64,000 nt of DNA from Flavimaribacter sp024343425 (GTDB taxonomy: Bacteria > Pseudomonadota > Alphaproteobacteria > Rhizobiales > Rhizobiaceae). The notes below the pieces were generated by a model. That model saw only the letters and a program-made list of their open reading frames with translations, was not told the origin of the DNA and ran no database searches. Position 1 is the first letter of the stretch. Every line of letters starts with the position of its first letter. Made by a program: the position numbers and the translations under genes. The stretch is from assembly GCA_965227645.1 (NCBI GenBank), contig OZ245773.1:310001-374000 (forward strand). Reading direction: 5' to 3'. This document shows positions 17,444 through 26,032 of this stretch, piece after piece.

Positions 17444-18172
17444 TCAAAGCAAGTTCAGCACCGTGTCCACCGCCAGCGCGGTGCCGACACTAATTCCCGC
17501 AAGCTCCGCATAGGATCGAAGCTGCTCAGGTTTCAGCGCCTGCCCGGAGAGCAGGGCGCGGGCCTGTAGCGCACCGCCGAGGAGGGCAGAAGTCATCAGG
17601 CCGTCTTGGATGAAATCGCCAAGGTCCTCCCCGATCAAATCCTCAAGCGCTGCCCGGGTCGTCTCTGTCAATTCTTCATTGCTGAACTGCGAGGATGCCA
17701 GCCTGTCGCCGAACCTCCCTTGCAGAAGTGCGGTTACCTCGCTCGTAGCGAGCACATCAACATCGGGATAACGTTCGAAGTGCTCGACAATAGCCGACGG
17801 ACTTTGCACCGCTTTTAACTGGACGCTGCCCACTATCTCGCCGTCCATGACAAACTCCAAGTCGGCCCCCGGATGATTGGTCGCTTCGAACGACACCGCC
17901 TGCACGTTATCGCCGTCCGCATTCTCGGCCGCCGCGACCAGCACCTCGTGGAAGATGCCCTTGACGTTCGAGACGACCCCCTGCATCTGCTGGGGCGATA
18001 GGGTGGCAAGGTAATCTGCCAGTTCCTCCTCCGACGCTGATGCAAGCGCGCCGGTCGAGCGCCTCAGGGCATCCAGCACCAATTCCTGATCGGCCGTCCA
18101 GCCTGATCTCCGGCCGGCAATCAACTGTCCGATGGTGATGGCGATGGCGACAGCTGCACTTCTTCGTATCAT
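17444..18172 (-). CDS. Putative PD-(D/E)xK-fold protein coupled to a membrane protein
   Basis: 242 residues. The start codon overlaps the stop of the upstream gene (ATGA). A short hydrophobic N-terminus (AAVAIAITIGQLIAG) may anchor it. Residues 70-121 have the order Glu76 (KGIFHEVLVAAAEN), Asp104 (PGADLEFVMDG) and Gln118-x-Lys120 (SVQLKA), which fits the E-D-QxK active site of PD-(D/E)xK nucleases. This is my motif reading, not a database match. The C-terminal part is helical with two hydrophobic stretches (LLGGALQARALLSG and ISVGTALAVDTVLNLL). Confidence 0.55.
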   Translation of the reverse strand: MIRRSAAVAIAITIGQLIAGRRSGWTADQELVLDALRRSTGALASASEEELADYLATLSPQQMQGVVSNVKGIFHEVLVAAAENADGDNVQAVSFEATNHPGADLEFVMDGEIVGSVQLKAVQSPSAIVEHFERYPDVDVLATSEVTALLQGRFGDRLASSQFSNEELTETTRAALEDLIGEDLGDFIQDGLMTSALLGGALQARALLSGQALKPEQLRSYAELAGISVGTALAVDTVLNLL

Positions 18173-18800
18173 GCATGCTCCAGTTTCTTTAGAAGGCCGC
18201 GCAGGTGAAACAAGTGGCCTCGCAATCTGGTCCGATGATAAGCTTTCAACTCTGCCAATGTCCCATCATCCATTGCAGAGCGCAACTCGTCGAGGAGGGG
18301 CGTGACGCCCAATCGTGAGAACAAGGCCATCTCCTTGGCCGTGATCTGTTGACCGCGTTCTTTTACCGAGCTGATCGACTGGACCAGCGCGTGTATCGCC
18401 ATTACGATCCGTTCTTCCCGATCAGAAAGACTATCTTTGCGAGAGAGGCCGAGGATTGCCCGCCGCACCTTGATCGATCCGTAGATGCCTGCGCCTACGG
18501 CTCCGGCCCCCAACACGAATGTGCCGGCGGCAACGCCGCCCCGACAAGTCCACCGATCCAGTATAAGGTTGCCGTCGTCTTGGCTGCGCCAGCGAGGCCC
18601 GCAATCGCGGTGCCGGTAGAGGCGGTGCCAAATGTCCCGACCGCCCCCATAACCGTTGATACGACGGCAGCGCCCGCCATCGTTTTGGTCGCCGCTCCCA
18701 TGGCCACGCTGGCCTTGCGATCCGACACCTGCATGATCCGCCCAGCGATAGCTGTGAGCGTTGTTTGTATTTCTGAAAGCAGGCGGGAATAGTCATCCAT
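18169..18800 (-). pseudogene. Glycine-rich membrane protein, split by an apparent one-base deletion
   Basis: Two overlapping frames join into one protein. The first (from 18800, MDDYSRLLSEIQTTLT) contains Gly/Ala-rich hydrophobic stretches (TKTMAGAAVVSTVMGAVGTF, TAIAGLAGAAKTTATLYWIG). Near 18533-18545 a missing G shifts frame: restoring it continues GGLVG into VAAGTFVLGAGAVGAGIYG and then a soluble helical tail ending at 18169. The intact form would be about 210 residues with two or three membrane helices carrying glycine-zipper spacing, as in pore-forming proteins. It could be a real inactivation or a sequencing error. Its stop overlaps the start of the next gene. Confidence 0.6.
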
Positions 18801-18887
18801 GAGTTTGCGACTATAGCTTGCACAGGCGACGTCCGAAACGAAAAAGTTTACGTCTATCTCAGATAGGGGCCTTGTGTTCTCTCAGAG

Positions 18888-19289
18888 TTGCATTCAATCC
18901 ATTGCCAAATCCGCGAGGTCTACGGGTTCCGACCGATTGGAAGGAAAAGGAAAAAGGGGTCAGATGATCCCTTTTCTCAAGATGCCCCGACACGCGAAGA
19001 ACTGGCGAATTTCACGCGAGAGCATGCGAGCGCGAGGGGAGTTGAGGCAAGGGGGCAGGCAACCAAGGGCAAAAATGCGCTTGGTATCGACGAACCGCTG
19101 ATAACCGTCGATCAGGCATCCAAACAGATCGGGGTCAGCCCACGAGCAACTAAATCGGCCAAGCGCATCATGCGCGAGGACCCGGAGACCTTCCGCGAGA
19201 TCGAGGAGGGGAAGATCACCGTCGGCATCGTTTCACCATCGCTTCGTCCTGGTATCAGACAGGTAGCGCCAGAACGCCTATCGGTCTGA
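18888..19289 (+). CDS. HTH-domain fragment, possibly a remnant of a ParB-like or replication protein
   Basis: 133 residues from a weak TTG start with no clear ribosome-binding site. The C-terminal part (LITVDQASKQIGVSPRATKS, AKRIMREDPETFREIEEGK) is a helix-turn-helix of the kind found C-terminal to ParB-like domains in plasmid and phage proteins. The N-terminal 50 residues look non-native, so this is probably a decayed 3' fragment. It may mark an older insertion end. An imperfect inverted repeat (about 18951-18975) lies inside it. Confidence 0.4.
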   Translation: MHSIHCQIREVYGFRPIGRKRKKGSDDPFSQDAPTREELANFTREHASARGVEARGQATKGKNALGIDEPLITVDQASKQIGVSPRATKSAKRIMREDPETFREIEEGKITVGIVSPSLRPGIRQVAPERLSV

Positions 19290-19952
19290 CAAAAGTAGGT
19301 ACCTTTCACAGTGTCGGCAGCGGAGCGGGGACGCCGCCCGCTAAATTTCTGCGTTTTTTTCTCGTTTCAATTCCCACTTTGTTTTGGGTCGCAAAAGGAC
19401 GCGCAGCGCTATTTTATTAATCTGAATGTTAGGCGCTGCGACTTCGCAAACGCCTGCCCACGGGTGTTTCCAGGTGCTTGCTGCTGATTTCACCGGGTCG
19501 TCTCGGCCACTGTCGAGACGGTGCGGGGAGGGGAGAAACTGAAGTCAAAATCGATAGGGAATTGGCGCGGTACGGCGCCGATGATCCACTCTCCCCTCTG
19601 AAGGCAAACAATTTCCGGGCCTTCGACTGCCTCGTCGATACCGCGGCGTCAAGCCCGGCCGATATCCGATAGAAGTTGAAAGTAGCCTTGATGCTCCTGC
19701 AAGCCGATCATGACATTGCGGTCGATAAGCTGCTCGGCGGCGCGATGCGCAACAGAGCGTGTTATGCTGAAAGGCGGAATGAACCCACCGGAAAACAAGG
19801 GCTTTCAGAGGGGGGATTGCGTCGGTAGCGCCCTCCCGCTACCATTTCCTATGTTGAGTATCTGTTTTCAAACGGTTTTTATAGTTCCATTCTTGGACCC
19901 GCTACCATCCTGTCTGATTTGAAATGTAGTCCTCCGCGCCGCGGCGGGACGC
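19290..19952. other. Intergenic, probably near the right edge of the element; no supported gene
   Basis: About 660 bases with only short unsupported frames between the last element-like gene and the aminotransferase gene. Composition shifts back to chromosomal type. I saw no copy of the left junction, no tRNA and no remaining flavoprotein sequence here. Confidence 0.5.
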
Positions 19953-21149
19953 CTATTGCGCGGCTGCTCGTGGCGTTGCGGCGCGAAGAGTGTCCGAAAA
20001 AACATGAATGCGCCGCATGGCTTCACGCAAGACCTCGTCGGGGACCGTCAGGGCCACGCGGATCAATGTCTTCGCGTTTTCGCCGAAAGACGCGCCGGGC
20101 ATGACGGCGACGCCCTGCTCCTCGAGGAGGCGCCAGGCGAACTGCTCGCCGTCCAGACCCGTGTCCGAGACGTCGATCATGACGAACATTCCGCCCGAGG
20201 CCTTGCCCGGCTTCAGGTCGGGGCAGGGCGCCAGTTCGGACGAAATGAGGCCAACACGCGCGGCGTAGCTTTCGCGCATCCTTTCGGCCGTGTCAAAGGC
20301 GCCGCGCAACGCCGCTTCCGTCATGTCGGCGATGAAAGGCTGGTTGCCGAAAAGGATGGTTTCGGAAATCGGCAGCAATTTGGTGCAGAATTCCGACGGT
20401 CCGATCGCCCAGCCGCTTCTAAAGCCGGTCGCGGCAAAGGTCTTGGAGATCGAGGACACGACAATCGTGCGCTCGCGCAGTTCCTCGATTTCCAGGGGAG
20501 AGGCGAAGGCGCCTTCGAAAATCAGGTCTTCGTAGACCTCGTCACAGACGATCCAGAGGTCGTGGTCGCGAGCGATCTCGCCAAGTTCTGCAATCGTCTC
20601 GATGTCGAGAAGGGCCCCGGTCGGATTATGCGGAGTGTTCAGCAGAAGCACCCGGCTTTGCGGCGTAACGGCTGCCTTCAGATCCTCGGGCTGCATGACG
20701 AAGCCATGTTTTATGCTGAGCGGCACAGGTTGGAGAACGGCGTCGGAGGCGCGAATGACGCCTGCATAGGTCGCATAGTAAGGATCGCCGACGAGAACGC
20801 CCTGGCCCGCGTCGACAAGGGCGATGATCGCGGCGTACAAAGCCGTTTGCGTGCCGGGGAAGCAGAGAACGTTCTGCGTGGTGATATTCGGATAGCGTGG
20901 TTTGTATTTGTCAACCAGCGCGTCGAGGAGCCCGGCTTCCCCACGGCCGTTGGAGTAGTGGGTACGGCCCCTGCGCATCGATGCTTCGCACACGTCGATC
21001 AGCGCCGGGTCGACCGGAATATCGGGTTCGCCGATGGTCAGCTCGATGATCTGTTCACCGGCCGCAGCCCTGTCCCGGGCGGCGTTGTGGACAGCCCATT
21101 TTTCTCCGCCGAGTTCGGCGAGACGATCGGTAATTCCTGCATAGCGCAT
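19953..21149 (-). CDS. PLP-dependent class I/II aminotransferase
   Basis: 398 residues from the ATG at 21147-21149. Fold-type I features are clear: IIELTIGEPDIP near the N-terminus, NTPHNPTG (residues 171-178, PLP-binding Asn175), IVCDEVYEDL (Asp203) and VVSSISKTFAATGFRSGW with the Schiff-base Lys236. A C-terminal SGGMFVMIDVS and LIRVALTVPDE match the substrate-carboxylate region. The subclass is the aspartate/broad aminotransferase group; the substrate is not readable. It lies 11 bases behind the TetR gene on the same strand, so it is co-transcribed with its regulator. Confidence 0.9.
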   Translation of the reverse strand: MRYAGITDRLAELGGEKWAVHNAARDRAAAGEQIIELTIGEPDIPVDPALIDVCEASMRRGRTHYSNGRGEAGLLDALVDKYKPRYPNITTQNVLCFPGTQTALYAAIIALVDAGQGVLVGDPYYATYAGVIRASDAVLQPVPLSIKHGFVMQPEDLKAAVTPQSRVLLLNTPHNPTGALLDIETIAELGEIARDHDLWIVCDEVYEDLIFEGAFASPLEIEELRERTIVVSSISKTFAATGFRSGWAIGPSEFCTKLLPISETILFGNQPFIADMTEAALRGAFDTAERMRESYAARVGLISSELAPCPDLKPGKASGGMFVMIDVSDTGLDGEQFAWRLLEEQGVAVMPGASFGENAKTLIRVALTVPDEVLREAMRRIHVFSDTLRAATPRAAAQ

Positions 21150-21160
21150 GATGTCTGTCT

Positions 21161-21817
21161 TTACTGTTCCTGAGTTGTCTGGGGTTTTGATAGCGAGCCC
21201 GGCGGAAGTCCCAGTAGCCTTTCGCTCGCTTCGACGAGAATGTCGGGAAGCAGCGCCTGGCTGTAGAGGCCGGCATTCAGCGAGCCTTCCATCCACAGCC
21301 CGTCAATCAGCCCGTTCAGCGCAATCGCATGTCGTTTGCAGATCGCGGCGCTGTGTGGTCGCTTGTGGGCCATGAGCACCGGCTCGACCAGCGCCTCGAG
21401 CAGGTTGAGAAACTCCCTGTAGCCCTCCCGGTGTATCTCGGCGAATTGCGGATCGTAGCGCACCCGTCCAATGAACGTGGCCCACAGCGAAACCTTCTGC
21501 TCCGAGAGGTTGGGCATGGTCACATTCGCACGCAGGAACTGGCGCAGTTGCCGATCTGCGTCTCCTTCAGTTTGCCTGGCGCTGTCGCTGGCCCGGGCGG
21601 TCAACTGTCCGACCAGATAGGCGTAGGCGGTTCTGATCATTTCGTCCTTGCTGCCGAAATAATGCCTCACAAGACCAGCGGTGACGTCGGCTTCCTCGGC
21701 GATCCTGCGGACAGTTGCTCCGTGCAACCCGTGTTGGGCGACACAGACGAGCGTCGCCTCCATAAGGCTTCGCCGACGGTCATCGAGTGACAGGCGCTGA
21801 AAGGCTTTCCTGCTCAT
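21161..21817 (-). CDS. TetR/AcrR-family regulator
   Basis: 218 residues from ATG at 21815-21817. The N-terminal HTH (about residues 15-60: RRSLMEATLVCVAQHG, ATVRRIAEEADVTAGLVRHY, FGSKDEMI) is typical, with a BetI-like C-terminal ligand domain. A near-palindrome TATACATTTGAATA lies about 50 bases upstream, and its perfect version lies between the neighbouring dehydrogenase and aldolase genes, so the protein probably represses itself, the aminotransferase and the divergent pair. Confidence 0.88.
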   Translation of the reverse strand: MSRKAFQRLSLDDRRRSLMEATLVCVAQHGLHGATVRRIAEEADVTAGLVRHYFGSKDEMIRTAYAYLVGQLTARASDSARQTEGDADRQLRQFLRANVTMPNLSEQKVSLWATFIGRVRYDPQFAEIHREGYREFLNLLEALVEPVLMAHKRPHSAAICKRHAIALNGLIDGLWMEGSLNAGLYSQALLPDILVEASERLLGLPPGSLSKPQTTQEQ

Positions 21818-21865
21818 TTCCTGTTTCCGTAGTCCCCCGGCCACCCTGGCCGAGACATCAGTAGT

Positions 21866-21879
21866 TATACATTTGAATA
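21866..21879. promoter_or_regulatory. Candidate TetR operator 1
   Basis: TATACATTTGAATA upstream of the TetR gene. It matches 13 of 14 positions of the reverse complement of the site at 23094-23107. Confidence 0.6.
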
Positions 21880-21978
21880 ATTATACGTCGAGAGCAAGAA
21901 TATTGCCTGGTCCTTTCGTGCGGCATTTTTCAAAAATTTGCTCCCTCGGGAACGCCTGGATTGGACGATGAAGTCAAC

Positions 21979-22935
21979 TCAGTATCCCTGCGTGGGATCG
22001 ACGGCCAGGCTGAGCGGTTGACCTGCCAGAAGCTCCCTCGCGGACAACAAGGCCTGTTCGGACACGATGTAGGGCATGGAGTCGCTCGCAATATGCGGGG
22101 TAATGCGCAACCGCCCGTCCCGCCAAAACGGATGATCCGCAGGCAGGGGCTCCTCTCGGAACACATCCAGGCTGGCGCCGCTCAGTTGGCCGCTGTCGAG
22201 CGCCGCAACAAAGTCTTCTTCATGCAGATGTTCGCCGCGACCGATCTGCACGAGCCAGGCTCCCGTTGCAAGCCGCTCGAACAGATCCTGGTTGAGGACA
22301 TTCTCGGTCTGCGGCGTCAAAGGCAGAACATTGATCACCATGTTCGCTCCATCGACCGCCCGCATGACGGCGTCGTCGCCTGTGGTGTATGTGACGCCTG
22401 GCTCGGGATCGCGAGGCGGGCGGCGACAGGCGACCGTGACGGTAAAGCCCAGGCGGGCGAGAGCCCGCGCGACGGCGGCTCCCATGGTTCCATGCCCAAG
22501 AACGGCGACTTTCAATTCCTTCGGCGCACGCATCGGCATCGGCCGCCACTGTGCGGCGTCCTGATCGGCCTGCATGTGTGCAAAGCCGCGTTCCACGTGC
22601 AAAACCTCATGGACGGCGTAGCCCGCCATCAGGTCTGCCTGGTGCGGATCCCTGACCCTGCAAATCGCAACGTCATCACCCAGACCCGGATGATTGAGCA
22701 GGGCGTCGACGCCGGCCCCGACGGACATCGCCATTTCCAGATTCGGATACGGCGCAAAGGCCTCGGGCCCGGGCAGCCAGCAAACCGCAAAACGGATTGC
22801 GCTGAAATCTTGCACTTCATCGGGATTGAGAAGGCGCACGTCTCTGGCCCGGTCGCCGAAATCAAGATCGTAAAAAGATTTCAGGTCCATGGTTTCGCTT
22901 AGAAGAACGCCGTGAATCTTTTCCGCGGTCGCCAT
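21979..22935 (-). CDS. D-2-hydroxyacid dehydrogenase (glyoxylate/hydroxypyruvate reductase type)
   Basis: 318 residues from the ATG at 22933-22935 with GGAG about 10 bases upstream. The NAD(P) Rossmann motif VAVLGHGTMGAAVARAL is central. An IGRGEHLHEEDFVAAL segment and GRLRITPHIAS (catalytic His) complete the family pattern, closest in style to GhrA. It reduces glyoxylate or hydroxypyruvate, or oxidises a 2-hydroxyacid. It is divergent from the class II aldolase across a 324-base region that contains the second TetR-type palindrome. Confidence 0.88.
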   Translation of the reverse strand: MATAEKIHGVLLSETMDLKSFYDLDFGDRARDVRLLNPDEVQDFSAIRFAVCWLPGPEAFAPYPNLEMAMSVGAGVDALLNHPGLGDDVAICRVRDPHQADLMAGYAVHEVLHVERGFAHMQADQDAAQWRPMPMRAPKELKVAVLGHGTMGAAVARALARLGFTVTVACRRPPRDPEPGVTYTTGDDAVMRAVDGANMVINVLPLTPQTENVLNQDLFERLATGAWLVQIGRGEHLHEEDFVAALDSGQLSGASLDVFREEPLPADHPFWRDGRLRITPHIASDSMPYIVSEQALLSARELLAGQPLSLAVDPTQGY

Positions 22936-23259
22936 GTTCAAAAATCTCCACCTTTGTTTCGTGCGCGGGGCATTGCTGTTCTGAACTGCAGATCACGCGG
23001 CCCGCAGTTATCGATCCGGAATTGGCGCTGCTGACAAACAGGTTCAGATTGGCGCCTGCGGCTGAATTGTTTTCCTTGCACTCGCGGGCTAGTTATACAA
23101 ATGTATATTAGAGAGTAAAGCTGAGCGCAGCTATGCCTGGAGAAGTCGACGACTCCCGACATGGAGCGCCGGAGCGTGCAATATGCGCTCTGTCCACCTG
23201 CAAAAGGCCCCGCGACCGCGCGACGATTAGGGCGTTCGGCGCGGGCAAGAGAGGATGAA
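22936..23259. promoter_or_regulatory. Divergent promoter region between dehydrogenase and aldolase genes
   Basis: 324 bases with no gene. It contains the perfect TetR-type palindrome at 23094-23107 and AT-rich flanks that probably hold both promoters. Confidence 0.5.
23094..23107. promoter_or_regulatory. Candidate TetR operator 2
   Basis: TATACAAATGTATA, a perfect 6-2-6 palindrome (TATACA / TGTATA) in the divergent promoter region. Same sequence as operator 1 except for one base. Confidence 0.65.
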
Positions 23260-24033
23260 ATGCTAAGCACCAGCGAGACATCTGCCGGAACATCTGCAAT
23301 GAGCGACGCCGAATACCAGACGCGGGTGGAGCTTGCCGCCTGTTACAGGCTCGCGGCCTATTACAAGATGACTGACATCATCTACACGCATATAACGGCG
23401 CGGGTTCCGGGCGAACCCGGTCATTTTCTGATCAATCCCTATGGCTTTTTGTGGGAAGAGATCACCGCGTCCTCTCTTGTGAAGATCGATACTGACGGCG
23501 CCAAGGTCGCCCCCAGCCCCCACCGCGTGAATCCGGCGGGTTTCACGATCCACAGCGCGGTCCATATGGAACGCCACGATGCGGCGTGGGTAATGCACAC
23601 ACATACACGCTCGGGCGTGGCTGTTTCCAGCCTCGAGGAAGGGCTGATGCCCCTCAATCAGATTGCGCTGCAATTTTACGGCCGGGTCGCGTATCACGAT
23701 TTCGAGGGTATTGCGCTCGATCTGGATGAGCGGCAGCGGATCACAAGGGATCTCGGCGCGCATCCGGTGCTCTTTCTGAGAAATCACGGCCTGTTGACGG
23801 TCGGTGAAAACGCCGCGCAGATGTTTTCCAACATGTTCTACCTCAACCGGGCCTGCGAAATTCAGGAATCGACGTTGTCCATGGGCGTGCCTCTCAAACC
23901 CGTGGACGAAACTATCGCGCGCCGGGTCACCGAACAATATGACCAGATGGCGATCGATGACGGCGACCTGCTGCTTGAATGGGACGCGCAGATGCGGCTC
24001 GCCGATCGCCTTGATCCCGGTTTTCGGGACTGA
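23260..24033 (+). CDS. Class II aldolase/adducin-family protein
   Basis: 257 residues from ATG at 23260, preceded by GAGAGGATGA. Metal ligands of the family are visible in AAWVMHTHTRSGVAVSS (two His) and FLRNHGLLTVGE (His). The start of the domain has YYKMTDIIYTHITARVPG. Members are zinc-dependent sugar-phosphate aldolases, decarboxylases or epimerases. The adducin-like subgroup without sugar-phosphate residues is often found with hydroxyacid metabolism, as here beside a 2-hydroxyacid dehydrogenase. The substrate is unknown. Confidence 0.88.
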   Translation: MLSTSETSAGTSAMSDAEYQTRVELAACYRLAAYYKMTDIIYTHITARVPGEPGHFLINPYGFLWEEITASSLVKIDTDGAKVAPSPHRVNPAGFTIHSAVHMERHDAAWVMHTHTRSGVAVSSLEEGLMPLNQIALQFYGRVAYHDFEGIALDLDERQRITRDLGAHPVLFLRNHGLLTVGENAAQMFSNMFYLNRACEIQESTLSMGVPLKPVDETIARRVTEQYDQMAIDDGDLLLEWDAQMRLADRLDPGFRD

Positions 24034-24640
24034 CCGGGTTTGTTGATCCCGTCACGCCGGCTTGGATTGTCCTGTCGCCGGGCGATCAAGCAGGCGCGGA
24101 TGGGGAGCCGAGTGAGGCTGCTGCATCTGCGAAGAATCGTAGTGCGATGCACAATTATTCCGCGTGATTAAAATTTAATCTCAATCATAGATCGCCTAAA
24201 ATTTAGCCGAAACAACCTTGACATCCCAACGGAGCGTGCCTACCCTTGACGATGAGTTCGGGCGGACAAAACGCCGTCCGACAAGGCTTTCTTTCAGGAT
24301 TGCGGGCATGTCTCGGAGCGCAATTCCTTGAAAATCGACGGTTTGGCGATCCATCTACGGTCGCCTTGTAGGCCATAGCGAGCTCGCTGTGAGAGTCGGC
24401 TGCCACGACCGTTGAAAAAATCACGACCGTCCGGTGATGTCTCCCGAAGTGCGGGGACACGAAGGACAAGACAGGTATGCGAGCGGGGCACGCAGTCGCC
24501 CCGGCTCTGGAATTGCATGCAGTTGGCTGGTTGCCTGCATCCCGCCAACTGCATGCAATGGCAAACGTTCTCGTGTCGGGTTTTCCGACGCACCAAGCGG
24601 TGTTTTCGATTACTTCGAACCGCCCAGCAAGGAGCAAATA
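24034..24640. promoter_or_regulatory. Long untranslated region with two inverted repeats
   Basis: 607 bases without a supported gene. GATTAAA and TTTAATC flank one base at 24166-24180. A -35/-10-like pair (TTGACA at about 24217, TACCCT 17 bases on) is possible. A perfect 16-bp inverted repeat lies at 24512-24559. Confidence 0.45.
24512..24559. repeat. Perfect 16-bp inverted repeat upstream of the TusA-like gene
   Basis: ATTGCATGCAGTTGGC at 24512-24527 and its exact reverse complement at 24544-24559, separated by 16 bases. Each arm contains the self-complementary TGCATGCA. No T run follows, so an operator or an RNA structure is more likely than a terminator. Confidence 0.65.
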
Positions 24641-24913
24641 ATGCACGTCTCGAACACCATAAATTGTAGCGGTCTTTCCACGGCGCCGACTGTCCTGCGC
24701 ATCAAGCAGGCGCTCATCGGGTTGCCGGACAGCAAATTGCCGCTCAGCGTCCTGGTCGATACGGCATGTGATTGCGCGCGCCTTGTCAGTTCTCTGGGAG
24801 CCATGGCCGGTGATGTGTATCTGGCGTCCGATGTCAGGCAAATGCCAGCACATCTGGCTTCCTCCCGAACAGGATCCGCTCGGTTGACCGACACGATCCA
24901 TCAGGCGTCCTGA
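24641..24913 (+). CDS. Small TusA-like protein lacking the catalytic Cys
   Basis: 90 residues with AAGGAG 9 bases upstream and a terminator directly behind, so it is very probably expressed. Residues 8-30 (NCSGLSTAPTVLRIKQALIG) follow the TusA/SirA N-terminal pattern, in which CPxP holds the sulfur-carrying Cys, but that motif reads TAPT here. The rest (LPLSVLVDTACDCARLVSSL) fits the strand-helix of the fold and supplies two other cysteines. If the resemblance is right, it is not a normal sulfur carrier. A weak similarity only; function unknown. Confidence 0.55.
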   Translation: MHVSNTINCSGLSTAPTVLRIKQALIGLPDSKLPLSVLVDTACDCARLVSSLGAMAGDVYLASDVRQMPAHLASSRTGSARLTDTIHQAS

Positions 24914-24921
24914 AAACCTGC

Positions 24922-24945
24922 ACCGCCGTTCCGGCGGTTTTCTTT
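24922..24945 (+). terminator. Rho-independent terminator behind the TusA-like gene
   Basis: ACCGCCG pairs with CGGCGGT around a three-base loop, followed by TTTCTTTT. Confidence 0.8.
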
Positions 24946-25076
24946 TGCAAGCAACAGCGCTGCACTGAAGAACTGCGACGCTCGCGAGCGGCCGCACCCG
25001 ACGGCAACAGCAAGAATGACGCTGCAAAAGCGCAGCATTCGACACGGCTGCGCCATCCTGAAAAAAAGGAAAAAAG

Positions 25077-26000
25077 ATGGTCGAAACCACTGGCTTTGGC
25101 GCCACCCGTGAGCGCGAAACCTATGGGCTCACTCCCGAAGCGCCTGGCTTCGCATTCGATCCGGGCGATCCATGGACGCGAACGTTTCAAAAGGGTCTGG
25201 AACGCGCCGGCCTGAAGGGCAAAACGGTTTACGAGGTGGGCATAGGCACAGGCATCAACGCGGCGTTCGTGTTGCGGATGTGCGGCGCTTCAACCGTTTT
25301 CGGCAGCGATCTTGATCCGCGCCTCGTTGAACTCGCCGAACGAAACATTCGCAGCCTGTCTCCTGAGCACGCCGAGCAGTTCCAACCGGTCAAGGGCGCT
25401 GTCAGCCTTGTCGATACCGAAGAGGCGCGTAAAAAAATAGCGCAAACAGATGTCGTTATCGCCTGTCTTCCCCAGGTGGGGGATCCCGACGATTCCAGAC
25501 TGGCGGCGTTTCGCGAGGCGCAGTCCGTGCCGCTTGCAAGCGAGGCGGATGAGCGGGCCGAAGATCATATCGCCCACTACTATCCCTGGGCGATGTTTGA
25601 CGAATATCCTTTCAATGCAGTCGGTCTGGGCTTGAATGAGGCCCTGTTGCACCGGATACGCAAACACGCTCCCAAAGCCGAGGTCGTCATGAATTTCGGT
25701 TGTCGTATCGGAACGGATATTATTTTCGATTTCTTCAGGGCCAACGGGTTCGAACCGGAAAAGCTGGCTTCACAAATGGTGCGGCAGGACGCCGGCACGG
25801 ATATCTCGTTCTTCGTGGCGCTGGAAAAAGCCCTGACGGGAACGGGCCTGGAGAAGGAATTCGTTTGCGAATTCTTTGCCGATGAGAAAGGCGACATGTC
25901 GCTTTCGGCATGCGAAGCCCAGACCCTTTCGAAGCAGGATCCGGACGTTGCTCTTTATCACGAGGTCTGCGTAATTCACGGCCGTCCGACCGGCGCCTGA
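25077..26000 (+). CDS. SAM-dependent methyltransferase-like protein
   Basis: 307 residues with a GGAAAAAAG ribosome-binding site. The class I SAM motif is clear: KGKTVYEVGIGTGINAAFVL (residues 50-69) and FGSDLDPRLVELAERN (acidic end of strand 2), with DVVIACLPQVGDPDD as motif IV. The C-terminal 130 residues are not recognised. It follows the TusA-like gene after a terminator and on the same strand. The substrate is unknown, and the distance from ordinary families suggests a small-molecule methyltransferase. Confidence 0.7.
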   Translation: MVETTGFGATRERETYGLTPEAPGFAFDPGDPWTRTFQKGLERAGLKGKTVYEVGIGTGINAAFVLRMCGASTVFGSDLDPRLVELAERNIRSLSPEHAEQFQPVKGAVSLVDTEEARKKIAQTDVVIACLPQVGDPDDSRLAAFREAQSVPLASEADERAEDHIAHYYPWAMFDEYPFNAVGLGLNEALLHRIRKHAPKAEVVMNFGCRIGTDIIFDFFRANGFEPEKLASQMVRQDAGTDISFFVALEKALTGTGLEKEFVCEFFADEKGDMSLSACEAQTLSKQDPDVALYHEVCVIHGRPTGA

Positions 26001-26032
26001 GCAGGGCCGTCTCCTTCTCCCGCCACCATTTC

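Noticed and set aside
18951..18975. Terminator-like inverted repeat
   Set aside because: It lies inside the HTH-fragment frame with no T run; the stem is imperfect.
24203..25105. Minus-strand frame of 300 codons
   Set aside because: It is opposite the TusA-like gene with its ribosome-binding site and terminator, and has no start signal or family pattern.
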